From: Streptacidiphilus sp. PB12-B1b
GTDB lineage: Bacteria > Actinomycetota > Actinomycetes > Streptomycetales > Streptomycetaceae
Assembly (NCBI RefSeq): GCF_014084125.1
Contig: NZ_CP048405.1
Location: 5,208,001-5,272,000 of the forward strand
DNA: 64,000 bases
Direction of reading: 5' to 3'
A program made the position numbers and the translations under genes. How positions within the stretch are numbered: position 1 is the first letter of the stretch; every line of letters begins with the position of its first letter. The notes below the pieces were generated by a model. That model ran no database searches and was not told where the DNA came from. It saw nothing but the letters and a program-made list of their open reading frames with translations. Positions 18,585 through 26,631 of this stretch are shown here, piece after piece.

Positions 18585-19696
18585 GGTGTCGGCCTCCCCT
18601 GCGCCGCCGCGGTCTGCGGCGCGCCGGCGGCGGCCGGCTCGCTGTACTCGCCGCCGAGCTTGGGCATCACCGACGAAACGAACGCGTCCAGACTGCGGCG
18701 GGCCTCGGCGCCGCCCAGGCCGCCGAAGTCGGTCTGCAGCAGCAGCACGTCGGCGTGGACGTCCTCCTGGAAGCGGCCGATCCGGTCGACCACCTGCTCG
18801 GGCGAGCCGACCACGGCGCTGCCGAAGACGCGCATGTCCTTCGCCGTCATCGCGCCGATGCGGTGCCCGGAGCCGGTGTAGTTGACGTAGTCGGTGGAGG
18901 CCGTGGTCTCCCAGCTGGTGAGCGCGGAGGACCAGACATCCAGGTACCGGCTCAGGTACGGGTCGGCGATGCGGCGGGCCTCCTGGTCGGTGTCGGCGAC
19001 CAGCACCGGCACGCTGGCGGCGACCTGGGGCTGCCGGTCCGGGTGGTGCTCCAGGAACGACCTGCGGTAGACGTCCACCAGCGAGGAGTCGAAGGAGGTC
19101 CCGGACGGGGTGATCAGCAGGCCGTGCCCGAGCTCGCCGATCCGCACGAAGCTCGCGGGGGTCTGCACCGCGGCGATCCAGAACGGCGGCCTGGGGCGCT
19201 GCACCGGCCGCGGGAGCACCGTGGCGTCCTTGAACTCGAAGAACGGGGTGGACTCGTCCACGTGCTCCTCGGTCAGCAGCCGGTCCACCGCGTTGATGGT
19301 GGCCTCGAACCGGGCCCGGCTGCCGTCCATCGGCACCTGGAAGGTGCTGAACTCGTACGGCAGGTAGGCGCGGGCGAAGCCGACCTCGACCCGTCCGTTG
19401 CTGATGGCGTCCACCATCGAGATGTGCGAGGCGAGTTGCACCGGGTGGTGGAAGACCGGCAGCACGCAGCCGGTCATCAGCCGGATCCGGGCGGTCTGCG
19501 CCGCGACGGCGGCCAGGAACGTCAGCGGGCTGGGACAGTAGCCGCCGTAGGGGTGCAGGTAGTGCTCGGTCATCTTCACGTAGTCCAGGCCGGCCTGGTC
19601 GGCCATGCGGGACAGCGCGAGGATGTCGTCGTAGTAGTCGGTCGCCGAGCGGGTGTCGGGGGAGCAGTCGGGCAAAAAGGACAGGCCGAAGCGCAC
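18581..19696 (-). CDS. Luciferase-like (LLM class) flavin-dependent monooxygenase
   Basis: This 371-residue bacterial-luciferase-like TIM-barrel oxidoreductase starts MRFGLSFLPDCSPDTRSATD. Family blocks are MTEHYLHPYGG (residues 42-52), HPVQLASHISMVDAISNGRV, VGFARAYLPYEF and PPFWIAAVQTPAS. These enzymes use reduced FMN or F420 and O2 for hydroxylation or related oxidations. GTG 19696 has GAGGA 4 bases upstream. Placed inside the operon between the pyridine-synthase-like gene and LanB, it is probably a tailoring enzyme acting on the modified peptide; the reaction cannot be read from sequence. It is not part of the core thiomuracin set. Confidence 0.83.
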   Translation of the reverse strand: MRFGLSFLPDCSPDTRSATDYYDDILALSRMADQAGLDYVKMTEHYLHPYGGYCPSPLTFLAAVAAQTARIRLMTGCVLPVFHHPVQLASHISMVDAISNGRVEVGFARAYLPYEFSTFQVPMDGSRARFEATINAVDRLLTEEHVDESTPFFEFKDATVLPRPVQRPRPPFWIAAVQTPASFVRIGELGHGLLITPSGTSFDSSLVDVYRRSFLEHHPDRQPQVAASVPVLVADTDQEARRIADPYLSRYLDVWSSALTSWETTASTDYVNYTGSGHRIGAMTAKDMRVFGSAVVGSPEQVVDRIGRFQEDVHADVLLLQTDFGGLGGAEARRSLDAFVSSVMPKLGGEYSEPAAAGAPQTAAAQGRPTP

Positions 19697-19759
19697 GGGG
19701 TTCCTCGCAGGGGGGTGTGGTGACGGAGGGACGGTCGAGTCGCGGAGCGGCGGAACGCC

Positions 19760-20845
19760 TCAGGCTGGTACGGCGGAGGCTCCGGCCTGCAGCCGGGCGA
19801 TGCGCTCCATGCGCTGCGACCAGTCCTCGCCCAGGAGTTCGTCGGCGGCGCTGCTGATGCCGAAGCAGAGGTAGTACCGCTGGACGGGGGTGATCCCCAG
19901 GGTGCTCAGGGAGGTGTACAGCACGTTCAGCAGCATCCGGTGGGCGATGTGCCAGTACGGCTGGCGGTCGCTCAGGCCGGACTGCCGGGCGGCGCTGTGG
20001 AACGGGCTGGGTACACCGTTCTCCAGCGGCGGCTTCATCCGCGGGGCCGCCTCGAGGCGCTGCTCGTCCACGCTGCCGGACGCGGTCAGGGCCGTGGCCG
20101 TACCCCAGCAGGCGTGCAGCGCCTCGTTCCAGGAGTGCAGCACGGCGGTCTCCGGGTCGGCCGGATCGGCGGTGTCGAGGGCCGCGTGGGCGGCGGTGAA
20201 CAGCGCGCGGTCCTGCTGGTAGCGCTCGGTGAAGGCGGCGCGCAGGTCGACGGTGCCGCCGGTCGCGGACCAGATGCCCTCGGTGTGCGAGCGCAGCGGC
20301 AGGGTGCCGATGCCGATGCCGTACGGGTGGGCGCGGGCGCAGAGGGCGACGACGCGCGCGGCGTGCGGCAGCAGGACGTCCGCCGGAAGCGCGGCGGAGG
20401 CGAGGATCGACGGCGTCATCCGCCCGGCCAACTGGTCCCGGGCGTCCAGCAGTTCACGGCCCCAGCCGTCGGGCAGCGGGGCCGGTCCGACGGTGGTGGC
20501 TCCCTGCGGCCGCAGCGGCAGGTAGGGCCCGGCTGTCCCGTCCCAACGGGACAGTTCCTGGGCGCGGGCGAGGTAGTCCTGCTCGCTCGGCGGCTCGGCG
20601 GCCAGTCCCGAGGCGATGCGCCCGGCGGTCGCCGCGAAGCCGTCCAGGCTCAGCGGGACCTCGGCGAGGGGCCGCACGGTGACGACGAGATGCGTCCCGT
20701 GCAGCCACCCGCGCCGGACGTGGACGAGGGGCGCGCCCTCGTGCCGCAGCCCGCGGATCGGGTCCGCGAGCAGCCCCAGCAGCAGCCGGGGATCGTCCGA
20801 GTAGTCGTACACGTGAGCAGCCTGACCCGGTCCAAGTCCATACAT
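19760..20845 (-). CDS. Thiopeptide maturation pyridine synthase-like protein (TbtD-like)
   Basis: The 361-residue protein begins MYGLGPGQAAHVYDYSDD and has the build of a LanB C-domain relative: RRGWLHGTHLVVTVRP where the eliminase has RGPHLRL, SHTEGIWSATGG in the middle, and a C-terminal HRMLLNVLYTSLSTLGITPV then RYYLCFG. In thiopeptide clusters this second LanB-C homologue catalyses the formal [4+2] cycloaddition of two dehydroalanines that closes the macrocycle and ejects the leader. The changed Arg motif and the presence of a true eliminase at 9620 support that role. ATG 20845 fits GGAG 5 bases upstream better than GTG 20851. The assignment is by resemblance and context; an inactive or altered cyclase remains possible. 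Confidence 0.7.
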   Translation of the reverse strand: MYGLGPGQAAHVYDYSDDPRLLLGLLADPIRGLRHEGAPLVHVRRGWLHGTHLVVTVRPLAEVPLSLDGFAATAGRIASGLAAEPPSEQDYLARAQELSRWDGTAGPYLPLRPQGATTVGPAPLPDGWGRELLDARDQLAGRMTPSILASAALPADVLLPHAARVVALCARAHPYGIGIGTLPLRSHTEGIWSATGGTVDLRAAFTERYQQDRALFTAAHAALDTADPADPETAVLHSWNEALHACWGTATALTASGSVDEQRLEAAPRMKPPLENGVPSPFHSAARQSGLSDRQPYWHIAHRMLLNVLYTSLSTLGITPVQRYYLCFGISSAADELLGEDWSQRMERIARLQAGASAVPA

Positions 20846-20913
20846 GGTCACTCCAGGTGTGACGCGTGACCCTGCCGCCCGTGAGGCAGGAGAGGGGTCG
20901 CGCAGAAAGGCTG

Positions 20914-20930
20914 GCCCGGCAGCGCCGGGC
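20914..20930 (-). terminator. Short hairpin between precursor genes and modification genes (possible attenuator)
   Basis: GCCCGGC-agc-GCCGGGC forms a 7-bp stem with a 3-base loop between the last precursor gene and the pyridine-synthase-like gene. On the leftward transcript it is followed by CAGCCTTTCTG. Partial termination here would make precursor mRNA exceed enzyme mRNA, as is common in RiPP operons. The role is inferred. Confidence 0.45.
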
Positions 20931-20995
20931 TGTGGGGCGACGCCGGCCTCAGGGCCGAGGGCGTCGGGAACGTGCGGGGGTACCGAACTGCTGCG

Positions 20996-21187
20996 TCAGC
21001 AGCAGCAGGTGGAGGAGGACGAGGAGCAGCAGATGCTGATGCTGAGCTCGCTGCTCTCGCCGATGAGGTCGTCCATGTCCTCGACGAGGGACGCGCTGGA
21101 GGCGCCCATCTCGGGCATGGCGACGGTGTCGGTGGCGTCCAGGACGCTCAGCTCGGTCAGGTTGAACATGGCGAAGTCGACGCTCAT
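20996..21187 (-). CDS. Thiopeptide-type precursor peptide, copy 3 (63 aa)
   Basis: This is the third and most divergent of the tandem precursor genes. The leader matches the others (MSVDFAMFNLTELSVLDATD, then TVAMPEMGASS). The C-terminus is SSELSISICCSSSSSTCCC, so the segment before the two cysteines differs (LSISI instead of the copies' ANVTL or ADVTL) and one leader residue is missing. All the Ser, Thr and Cys in the last 12 residues are conserved with the other copies. The RBS AAAGGG lies 7 bases before ATG 21187. It probably yields a second congener. Confidence 0.9.
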   Translation of the reverse strand: MSVDFAMFNLTELSVLDATDTVAMPEMGASSASLVEDMDDLIGESSELSISICCSSSSSTCCC

Positions 21188-21230
21188 ACGGGTGCCCTTT
21201 CAGAAGGGTTGCGGTGCGGGGTGCCTGCGG

Positions 21231-21425
21231 TCAGCAGCAGCAGGTGGAGGAGGACGAGGAGCAGCAGAGGGTGACGTTCGCCTGGCTGGTCTCGCCGATC
21301 AGGTCGTCCATGTCCTCGACGAGCTTGGCGGCGCTGGAGGCGCCCATCTCGGGCATGGCGACGGTGTCGGTGGCGTCCAGGACGCTCAGCTCGGTCAGGT
21401 TGAACATGGCGAAGTCGACGCTCAT
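21231..21425 (-). CDS. Thiopeptide-type precursor peptide, copy 2 (64 aa)
   Basis: The 64-residue peptide differs from copy 1 at a single residue (ANVTL versus ADVTL before CCSSSSSTCCC). The acidic leader includes MPEMGAS, a motif which in GE2270-type precursors sits right at the leader/core junction, but here it is followed by about 17 more leader-like residues (LVEDMDDLIGE). The RBS AAAGGG is 7 bases before ATG 21425. If the conserved Ser of (S/T)S before the variable segment is core residue 1, the core is 18 residues, the same length as the cyclothiazomycin core. That is an inference. Confidence 0.92.
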   Translation of the reverse strand: MSVDFAMFNLTELSVLDATDTVAMPEMGASSAAKLVEDMDDLIGETSQANVTLCCSSSSSTCCC

Positions 21426-21468
21426 ACGGGTGCCCTTTCAGGAGGGTTGCGGTGCGGGGTGCCTGCGG

Positions 21469-21663
21469 TCAGCAGCAGCAGGTGGAGGAGGAGGACGAGC
21501 AGCAGAGGGTGACGTCCGCCTGGCTGGTCTCGCCGATCAGGTCGTCCATGTCCTCGACGAGCTTGGCGGCACTGGAGGCGCCCATCTCGGGCATGGCGAC
21601 GGTGTCGGTCGCGTCCAGGACGCTCAGCTCGGTCAGGTTGAACATGGCGAAGTCGACGCTCAT
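21469..21663 (-). CDS. Thiopeptide-type precursor peptide, copy 1 (64 aa, operon-first)
   Basis: This is the first gene of the leftward operon, with AAGGA 7 bases before ATG 21663. It has leader residues 1-46 (including MPEMGAS at 24-30 and the acidic LVEDMDDLIGE at 35-45) and a proposed core of residues 47-64: Ser47-Gln-Ala-Asp-Val-Thr-Leu-Cys-Cys, five Ser, Thr, three Cys. The Cys residues should become thiazoles (YcaO plus dehydrogenase) and Ser/Thr dehydroamino acids (LanB pair). Ser47 and one of Ser56-60 are candidates for the pyridine-forming pair. The exact cleavage point cannot be read from the sequence. Confidence 0.92.
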   Translation of the reverse strand: MSVDFAMFNLTELSVLDATDTVAMPEMGASSAAKLVEDMDDLIGETSQADVTLCCSSSSSTCCC

Positions 21664-22041
21664 GGCGGGGTCCTTACGTGAAGGGGGTTCTGCTCGGGGG
21701 TGCGGGATGCTCCGGACGTTCCGTCAGGTCGAGCGCGCCGTTCCCGGTCGCGGTCGCGGCCGACGGGCCGGTTCCCCTGAGGTGCCGCCATCCTGGGGCC
21801 GGGGCGAGGCCCCGGGCAAGGGCCGGCCGTGTCAGCAAACTGCACGGCCCGGAGCAGGCGGAACGCGGCGGATGTCAGCTTCCTGCGCAGAGCCGGCCGG
21901 AGGGCCTCCCGCCATGGACAACGGGCGTCCCGGTCGAGCAGGGTGGCGACGCCCGGGTTCGCCGGTGGCCGCTGTGGTGTTACCGGCGCCCACCGGCCCG
22001 CAACCGTCGACGACCCGCGGTACCCCGCCGAGGAGGCAGTA
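21664..22041. promoter_or_regulatory. Divergent control region between precursor operon and export/protease operon
   Basis: These 378 bases separate the leftward precursor/enzyme operon from the rightward ABC/M16 operon and must hold both promoters. I see AAGGA before the precursor and AGGAGG before the ATPase, but no -35/-10 pair clear enough to name. The frames running through it are not convincing as genes. Confidence 0.5.
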
Positions 22042-23079
22042 ATGATCAGCGCACGTGGACTCACCCGCAGCTTTCGCGGCCGCACCGGCTCCGTCGAGGC
22101 GGTCAGCGGCATGGAGTTCGAGGTCGGCGCCGGGGAGATCGTCGGCTTCCTGGGCCCCAACGGCGCGGGGAAGACCACCACGGTCCGCATGCTGGCCACC
22201 CTGCTCGCCCCGTCCGGCGGCACCGCCGAGGTGGCCGGGTACGACATCGTGACCGACCGGGCCCGGGTCCGCACCAGCATCGGCCTGGTCAGCCAGGCCG
22301 GCGGCACCGGCAGCGACCACCGGGTCGGCGACGAGCTGCGCACCCAGGCCAGGCTCTACGGCATGACCAAGGCCCAGGCCGGTGAACGCGCGCAGGCCCT
22401 GCTGGAGGAGTTCCGGCTGACGGATCTGCAGACGCGCACGGTGCGGACGCTCTCGGGGGGCCAGCGCCGCCGCCTGGACATCGCCATGGGCCTGGTCCAC
22501 CGGCCGCGGGTGGTGTTCCTGGACGAGCCCACCGCGGGCCTGGACCCGCAGTCGCGGGCCGACCTGTGGGCCCATGTGCGCGCCCTGCGCGAGCAGCACG
22601 GCATGACCCTGCTGCTCACCACCCACTACCTGGAAGAGGCCGACCTGCTGTGCGACCGGGTCCTGGTGGTGGACGGCGGCCGGGTGGTCGCGTCCGGCAC
22701 CCCGGAGGCGCTCAAGAGCGAGGTCGGCGGGGACCTGGTCGCCCTCGCCACCGAGCAGCCGGGCGACGCGGCCCGGGCCGTCCTGCGCCTGTTCCCGGAC
22801 GTCGAGCCGGACACCCGGCCCGGCCTGCTGCAGTTCCACCTCCGGGACGCGCAGTCCCATCTGCCCGAGCTGCTGCGCGGACTGGATCTGGCCGGCGTGC
22901 GGCTGGCCTCGGTCGCGGTCACCCGGCCGAGCCTGGACGACGTCTTCCTGCGCCTCACCGGCCGCTCCCTGGACGGGCAGGCCGCCGCCGGCACCGAGGA
23001 GCAGGCGTCCGACAGCGACAGCGGTGCCGACGCCGGTTCCGGCACCGACGCCGTGCCGGAGCCCGTCGTCGTCGGCTGA
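22042..23079 (+). CDS. ABC transporter ATP-binding protein (DrrA-like exporter)
   Basis: This 345-residue ATPase has Walker A GPNGAGKTTT (about residue 39), signature LSGGQRRRLDIA, Walker B RVVFLDEPTAGLD and a switch His (TTHYLEEAD). The C-terminal extension after about 230 is typical of drug/peptide export ATPases of the DrrA/CcmA type, and the last 40 residues are a low-complexity Asp/Ser/Ala tail. ATG 22042 has AGGAGG 6 bases upstream. With the permease at 23131 it should export, or confer immunity to, the thiopeptide. Confidence 0.95.
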   Translation: MISARGLTRSFRGRTGSVEAVSGMEFEVGAGEIVGFLGPNGAGKTTTVRMLATLLAPSGGTAEVAGYDIVTDRARVRTSIGLVSQAGGTGSDHRVGDELRTQARLYGMTKAQAGERAQALLEEFRLTDLQTRTVRTLSGGQRRRLDIAMGLVHRPRVVFLDEPTAGLDPQSRADLWAHVRALREQHGMTLLLTTHYLEEADLLCDRVLVVDGGRVVASGTPEALKSEVGGDLVALATEQPGDAARAVLRLFPDVEPDTRPGLLQFHLRDAQSHLPELLRGLDLAGVRLASVAVTRPSLDDVFLRLTGRSLDGQAAAGTEEQASDSDSGADAGSGTDAVPEPVVVG

Positions 23080-23130
23080 GACCACCCCGCCCGGCCTGCC
23101 ACGACCATCACCGAAAGAGGAGCGATCGCG

Positions 23131-23889
23131 GTGAAGACCCTGCGCGACACCCGGATCATCTTTCTGCGCAGCATGCGCTACACCCTGAACAACCCCGCCT
23201 GGATCATCCTGGGCCTGGCCCAGCCGATCCTCTACCTGGCCCTGTTCGGCCCGCTGTTGCAGCGGTTCTCCGCTGTCCCCGGATTCGGCAGCGGCAACTC
23301 CTGGCGGGTCTTCGTCCCCGGACTGCTGATCCAGCAGGGCGTCTTCGGCTCCCTGTACTCGGGGTTCAGCATCCTCGCCGAGGCCCGCACCGGCGTCCTG
23401 GACCGGCTGAAGGTGACCCCGGCCAGCCGCATCGGGCTGCTGCTGGGCCGGCTGCTGCGGGATGTGGCGGTCCTGTTCGTGCAGACCGTGGTGCTGGTGC
23501 TGGGCGCCTGCGTCGCCGGGCTGCACGCCTCGGTCACCGGCGTGCTGCTGGCGCTGGTCGTGGTCGTGCTGCTGGGGATCGGGGTGTCCGCGTTCTCCTA
23601 CGGCCTGGCGCTGCGGGTCCGCCGCGAGGAGGCGTTCAGCTCGCTGCTCAGCAGCCTCACCCTGCCGCTGATGCTGCTGTCCGGCGTCCTGCTGCCGATG
23701 ACCCTTGCCCCCGCGTGGCTGGCCGACGTGGCCAAGGCCAATCCGGTCTCGTACATCGTGACGGCCGAGCGAGCGCTGTTCACCGGGGACCTGACCGGCA
23801 CCGGCACCGTCGTCGGCGCGGCCCTGGCCGCCGCGCTGGTCCTGTTCGGCTGCCTGTTCGGCCTGCGCGCCCTGCGCGCCGAGGCATGA
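23131..23889 (+). CDS. ABC-2 type permease
   Basis: The 252-residue membrane protein has about six hydrophobic segments. A DrrB-like start (RIIFLRSMRYTLNNPAWIIL) and the ABC-2 central motif FSILAEARTGVLDRLKVTPA mark the family. GTG 23131 follows a GGAG. The stop overlaps the start of the M16 peptidase (ATGA at 23886), so export and proteolysis genes are co-translated. It partners the ATPase at 22042. Confidence 0.93.
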   Translation: MKTLRDTRIIFLRSMRYTLNNPAWIILGLAQPILYLALFGPLLQRFSAVPGFGSGNSWRVFVPGLLIQQGVFGSLYSGFSILAEARTGVLDRLKVTPASRIGLLLGRLLRDVAVLFVQTVVLVLGACVAGLHASVTGVLLALVVVVLLGIGVSAFSYGLALRVRREEAFSSLLSSLTLPLMLLSGVLLPMTLAPAWLADVAKANPVSYIVTAERALFTGDLTGTGTVVGAALAAALVLFGCLFGLRALRAEA

Positions 23890-25276
23890 GGAACCCCGTG
23901 CTCCCTTCGCCCCCCGTCCAGCTGCACGCCGCCCGCCCGGCCGGTCCCCGTCACGGCGCCGGGACCGGCGGCCTGCACCGCGCCCGGCTCGGCAACGGCC
24001 TGCGAATCCTGGTGGCCCCCGACCACAGCGCCCCGGTCGTGGCGGTGGAGGTCGTCTACGACGTCGGCCACCGCTCCGAGCCCGAGGGCCGCGAGGGCTT
24101 CGCGCACCTGTTCGAGCACATGATGTTCCAGGGCAGCGAGAACCTGCCCAAGCTGGCGCACGCCAGGCTCGTCAACGCCGGCGGGGGCAGCTTCAACGGC
24201 GTCACCTGCCCGGACCACACCAGCTACTACCAGGTGCTGCCCTCCGGGGGCTGGAGCTGGCGCTGTTCCTGGAGGCGGACCGGATGCGCGCCCCGCAGCT
24301 GACCGGGGAGGCCCTCGCCAACCAGGTCGCCGTGGTCGGGCAGGAGATCCGCCGCAAGATCCTCGACAACCCCTACGGCGGGCTGCCCAGCCCGTACCTG
24401 CAGGCCGTGATGTTCGACGACTTCGCCAACGCGCACGACGGCTGGGGGGCCGTCGACCGGCTCAGGACGGTGACCGTCGCCGAGTGCGAGGCGTTCTTCG
24501 AGGAGTACTACACCCCGGCCAACGCCCTGCTCGTGGTGGCCGGGGACGCGAGCCCCGCACAGGTGGAGGAGCTGGCCGAGCAGTACTTCGGCGCGATCCC
24601 GGGCGCCGCCGCACCCCCGCCGCCGCAGCCGGTCGGCCCGCAGCTGCCGGAGGACCGTTACCGCGAGCACCCCCATCCGGGCGCCGTGCTGCAGGCCCTG
24701 GCGGCGGGGTGGAGGCTCCCGGACCCGGCGCTGCGGGACAGCGGGTACCCGGCGGCCATGCTGCTGGCCGAGGTGCTGGCCGACGGGACGGACTCGGTGC
24801 TGCAGGAGCGGCTGGTCCGGCGTGACGCGGTGGTCCAACAGCTGCGCATGGGCGCCGGGTTGGGCGGCTCACCGTTCGAGACCCGCGATCCCGACGTGCT
24901 CTCGCTGGTCATGTTCCTGCACCGCGGGGCCGATCCCCGCTCCGCCCTCGACGGGGTGTACGAGGAGCTCGGGCGGATGGCCCGCTCCGGCCCGGCGCCC
25001 GACCTGCTGGCCCGGCGCGCCGCGAAGTGGGCGACGTCCTGGGCGCGCTCGCTCGACCCGCTGGGCATGCGGGTGCAGCGCCTGGGCGCCTTCGAACTGC
25101 TGCACGGCAACGCCGAGCTGGTCTGGGAGCTGCCGGGCCGGATCCGGGCGATCACCCCGTCGGAGGTCGCCGCGGCAGCAGCCGCGCTGGCGGCCCAGCC
25201 CCGGCGCTGGGTGACCGTCCTGCCGGGCGCCGCAGAGCAGACCACCGCAGCAGGCCGAGGAGGAGCAGGAGCATGA
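23886..25276 (+). pseudogene. M16 zinc metallopeptidase, catalytic partner, with a 1-base frameshift
   Basis: The N-terminal part has the inverted zinc motif HxxEH (FAHLFEHMMFQGSEN, about residues 76-90) and the downstream Glu region of M16 (pitrilysin/PqqF-like) peptidases. At about 24252 the frame breaks inside TCCGGGGGCTG: restoring one G gives SGGLELALFLEADRM and reads straight into the rest of the protein (EALANQVAVVGQEIRRKILD onward) to the stop at 25276. Otherwise it is a full-length, roughly 464-residue subunit. It lies between the exporter and a second M16 gene with 4-bp overlaps on both sides. It is the likely catalytic half of a leader protease. The deletion in a G-run may be a sequencing error. 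Confidence 0.85.
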
Positions 25277-26631
25277 CCGTCCGCAGCAGCGCCACCGGGG
25301 CCGTCCGGCCGCCCGTGCCCACCGCCGTGTCGACCGCGTACCTGGACGACCCGGGCTCGATCGTCGAGCACACGGCGGGCAGCGGGCTGCGCATCACCGC
25401 CGTACGCCGCCCCTCGGTGCCGGTGGTCGAACTGCGGCTGGCCGTGCCGTTCGGCAGCGGCGACAGCGCCCACGCCGCCACCGCCGAGGTGCTGGCGGCG
25501 GTCCTGCTGGGCAGCACCGCCCGGGGCACCCGCGCCGAGCTGGAAGCCGCGCTCGGCCTGCTCGGCGGCTCACTGAAGACCGCCGTCACACCCGAGCGGC
25601 TGACCGTGCAGGGCGCCATCGCGGCGGACGGGCTCGCCCCGGCCCTGGAACTCCTGGCGGCGGTGCTGGCCGACCCGCACCGCCCCGAGGACGAAGTGCT
25701 GACCCACCGGACGCTCCTGGGCCACCGGCTCCGCGCCTACCGCGCGCAGCCCGCCGTCCTGGCCCGCGAGGCCATGCTCGAGCACTGCTTCCCCGGGCAT
25801 CCGCTGGCGCGCGAGGTGCCCGCGCCCGACGCGGTGGCGGCGGTCGGGGACGCCCACGTCGAGGCGCTGCACACGCGCGCCCTGGTGCCCTCGGGCTCCC
25901 GTCTGCTGCTGGTGGGCGATCTGGACCCGGCGGCTGCGGTCGCCGCCGCCGAGCAGGCGATGCTGGCCTGGAACGGGCCGGGCACGGCCGCGCCCATGCC
26001 GGAACTGCCGCACCCGGCGGCGGGGGTGGCGGTGGTGAGCCGTCCGGGCAGCCGGCAGGTGCAGGTCTGCCTGCTCGCCCCGGCGCCGGGCGCCGACGAC
26101 CCGGAGCACCCGGCCATGCGCCTGGCCAACCTGGTCCTGGGGGCCTCCTTCAGTTCCCGGCTGACCGAGCGCCTGCGCGAGCGGGACGGGCTGACCTACA
26201 TCGTCCGCAGCCGGGTCGCCGACCACCCGGGGCGCGGCCTGCTGGCCGTCGACTTCGACACCCGCCCCAACCAACTCGGCGCCGCGCTGGCGGCGGTGCG
26301 CCAGGAGTTCGACGCCTTCGCCAACGACGCCCCGCCCAGCGAGGAGGAGATCGCGGCTGCCCGCAGCTACACGGTCGGCTCGATGGTCATCCTGTCCGCG
26401 ACCCAGAACGGGACGGCCAACCTGCTGAACGCGCTGCCGCCGGCAACCGGCCTCGGGGACTGGCTGCCGGAGCAGCTGCAACGGATCGCGCGGACGACGG
26501 ACGACCAGGTCCGCGCTGCGGCAAGGGAGTTGGCGGCGGCGAACTTCTCCGGCATCGTGCTCACCGCGCCCTCCCGGGTGGAGGAGGCCGCGCGGGAGGT
26601 GCGGGCCGCCGGGTTCCTTCCGTCGGCCTAG
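25273..26631 (+). CDS. M16-family peptidase-like protein, non-catalytic partner
   Basis: The 452-residue M16 homologue lacks HxxEH at the expected place (the N-terminal domain reads VELRLAVPFGSGDSAHAATA), but keeps the family's C-terminal signature GLTYIVRSRVAD (the R/Y substrate-binding region). Bacterial M16B enzymes often work as heterodimers of one zinc-binding and one R/Y subunit, which fits the preceding gene. ATG 25273 overlaps the previous stop. Its stop TAG shares a CTAG palindrome with the stop of the convergent regulator. Probable role: half of the thiopeptide leader protease. Confidence 0.88.
   Translation: MTVRSSATGAVRPPVPTAVSTAYLDDPGSIVEHTAGSGLRITAVRRPSVPVVELRLAVPFGSGDSAHAATAEVLAAVLLGSTARGTRAELEAALGLLGGSLKTAVTPERLTVQGAIAADGLAPALELLAAVLADPHRPEDEVLTHRTLLGHRLRAYRAQPAVLAREAMLEHCFPGHPLAREVPAPDAVAAVGDAHVEALHTRALVPSGSRLLLVGDLDPAAAVAAAEQAMLAWNGPGTAAPMPELPHPAAGVAVVSRPGSRQVQVCLLAPAPGADDPEHPAMRLANLVLGASFSSRLTERLRERDGLTYIVRSRVADHPGRGLLAVDFDTRPNQLGAALAAVRQEFDAFANDAPPSEEEIAAARSYTVGSMVILSATQNGTANLLNALPPATGLGDWLPEQLQRIARTTDDQVRAAARELAAANFSGIVLTAPSRVEEAAREVRAAGFLPSA

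Larger units (their letters stand above)
21188..21663. repeat. Tandem 238-bp duplication carrying precursor genes
   Basis: Units 21188-21425 and 21426-21663 have the same 238-bp period. The 43-base spacers after each (21188-21230 and 21426-21468) are nearly identical, including the RBS. A third, more diverged unit lies at 20996-21187. The array arose by local duplication, recently enough that the spacers still match. Confidence 0.9.
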
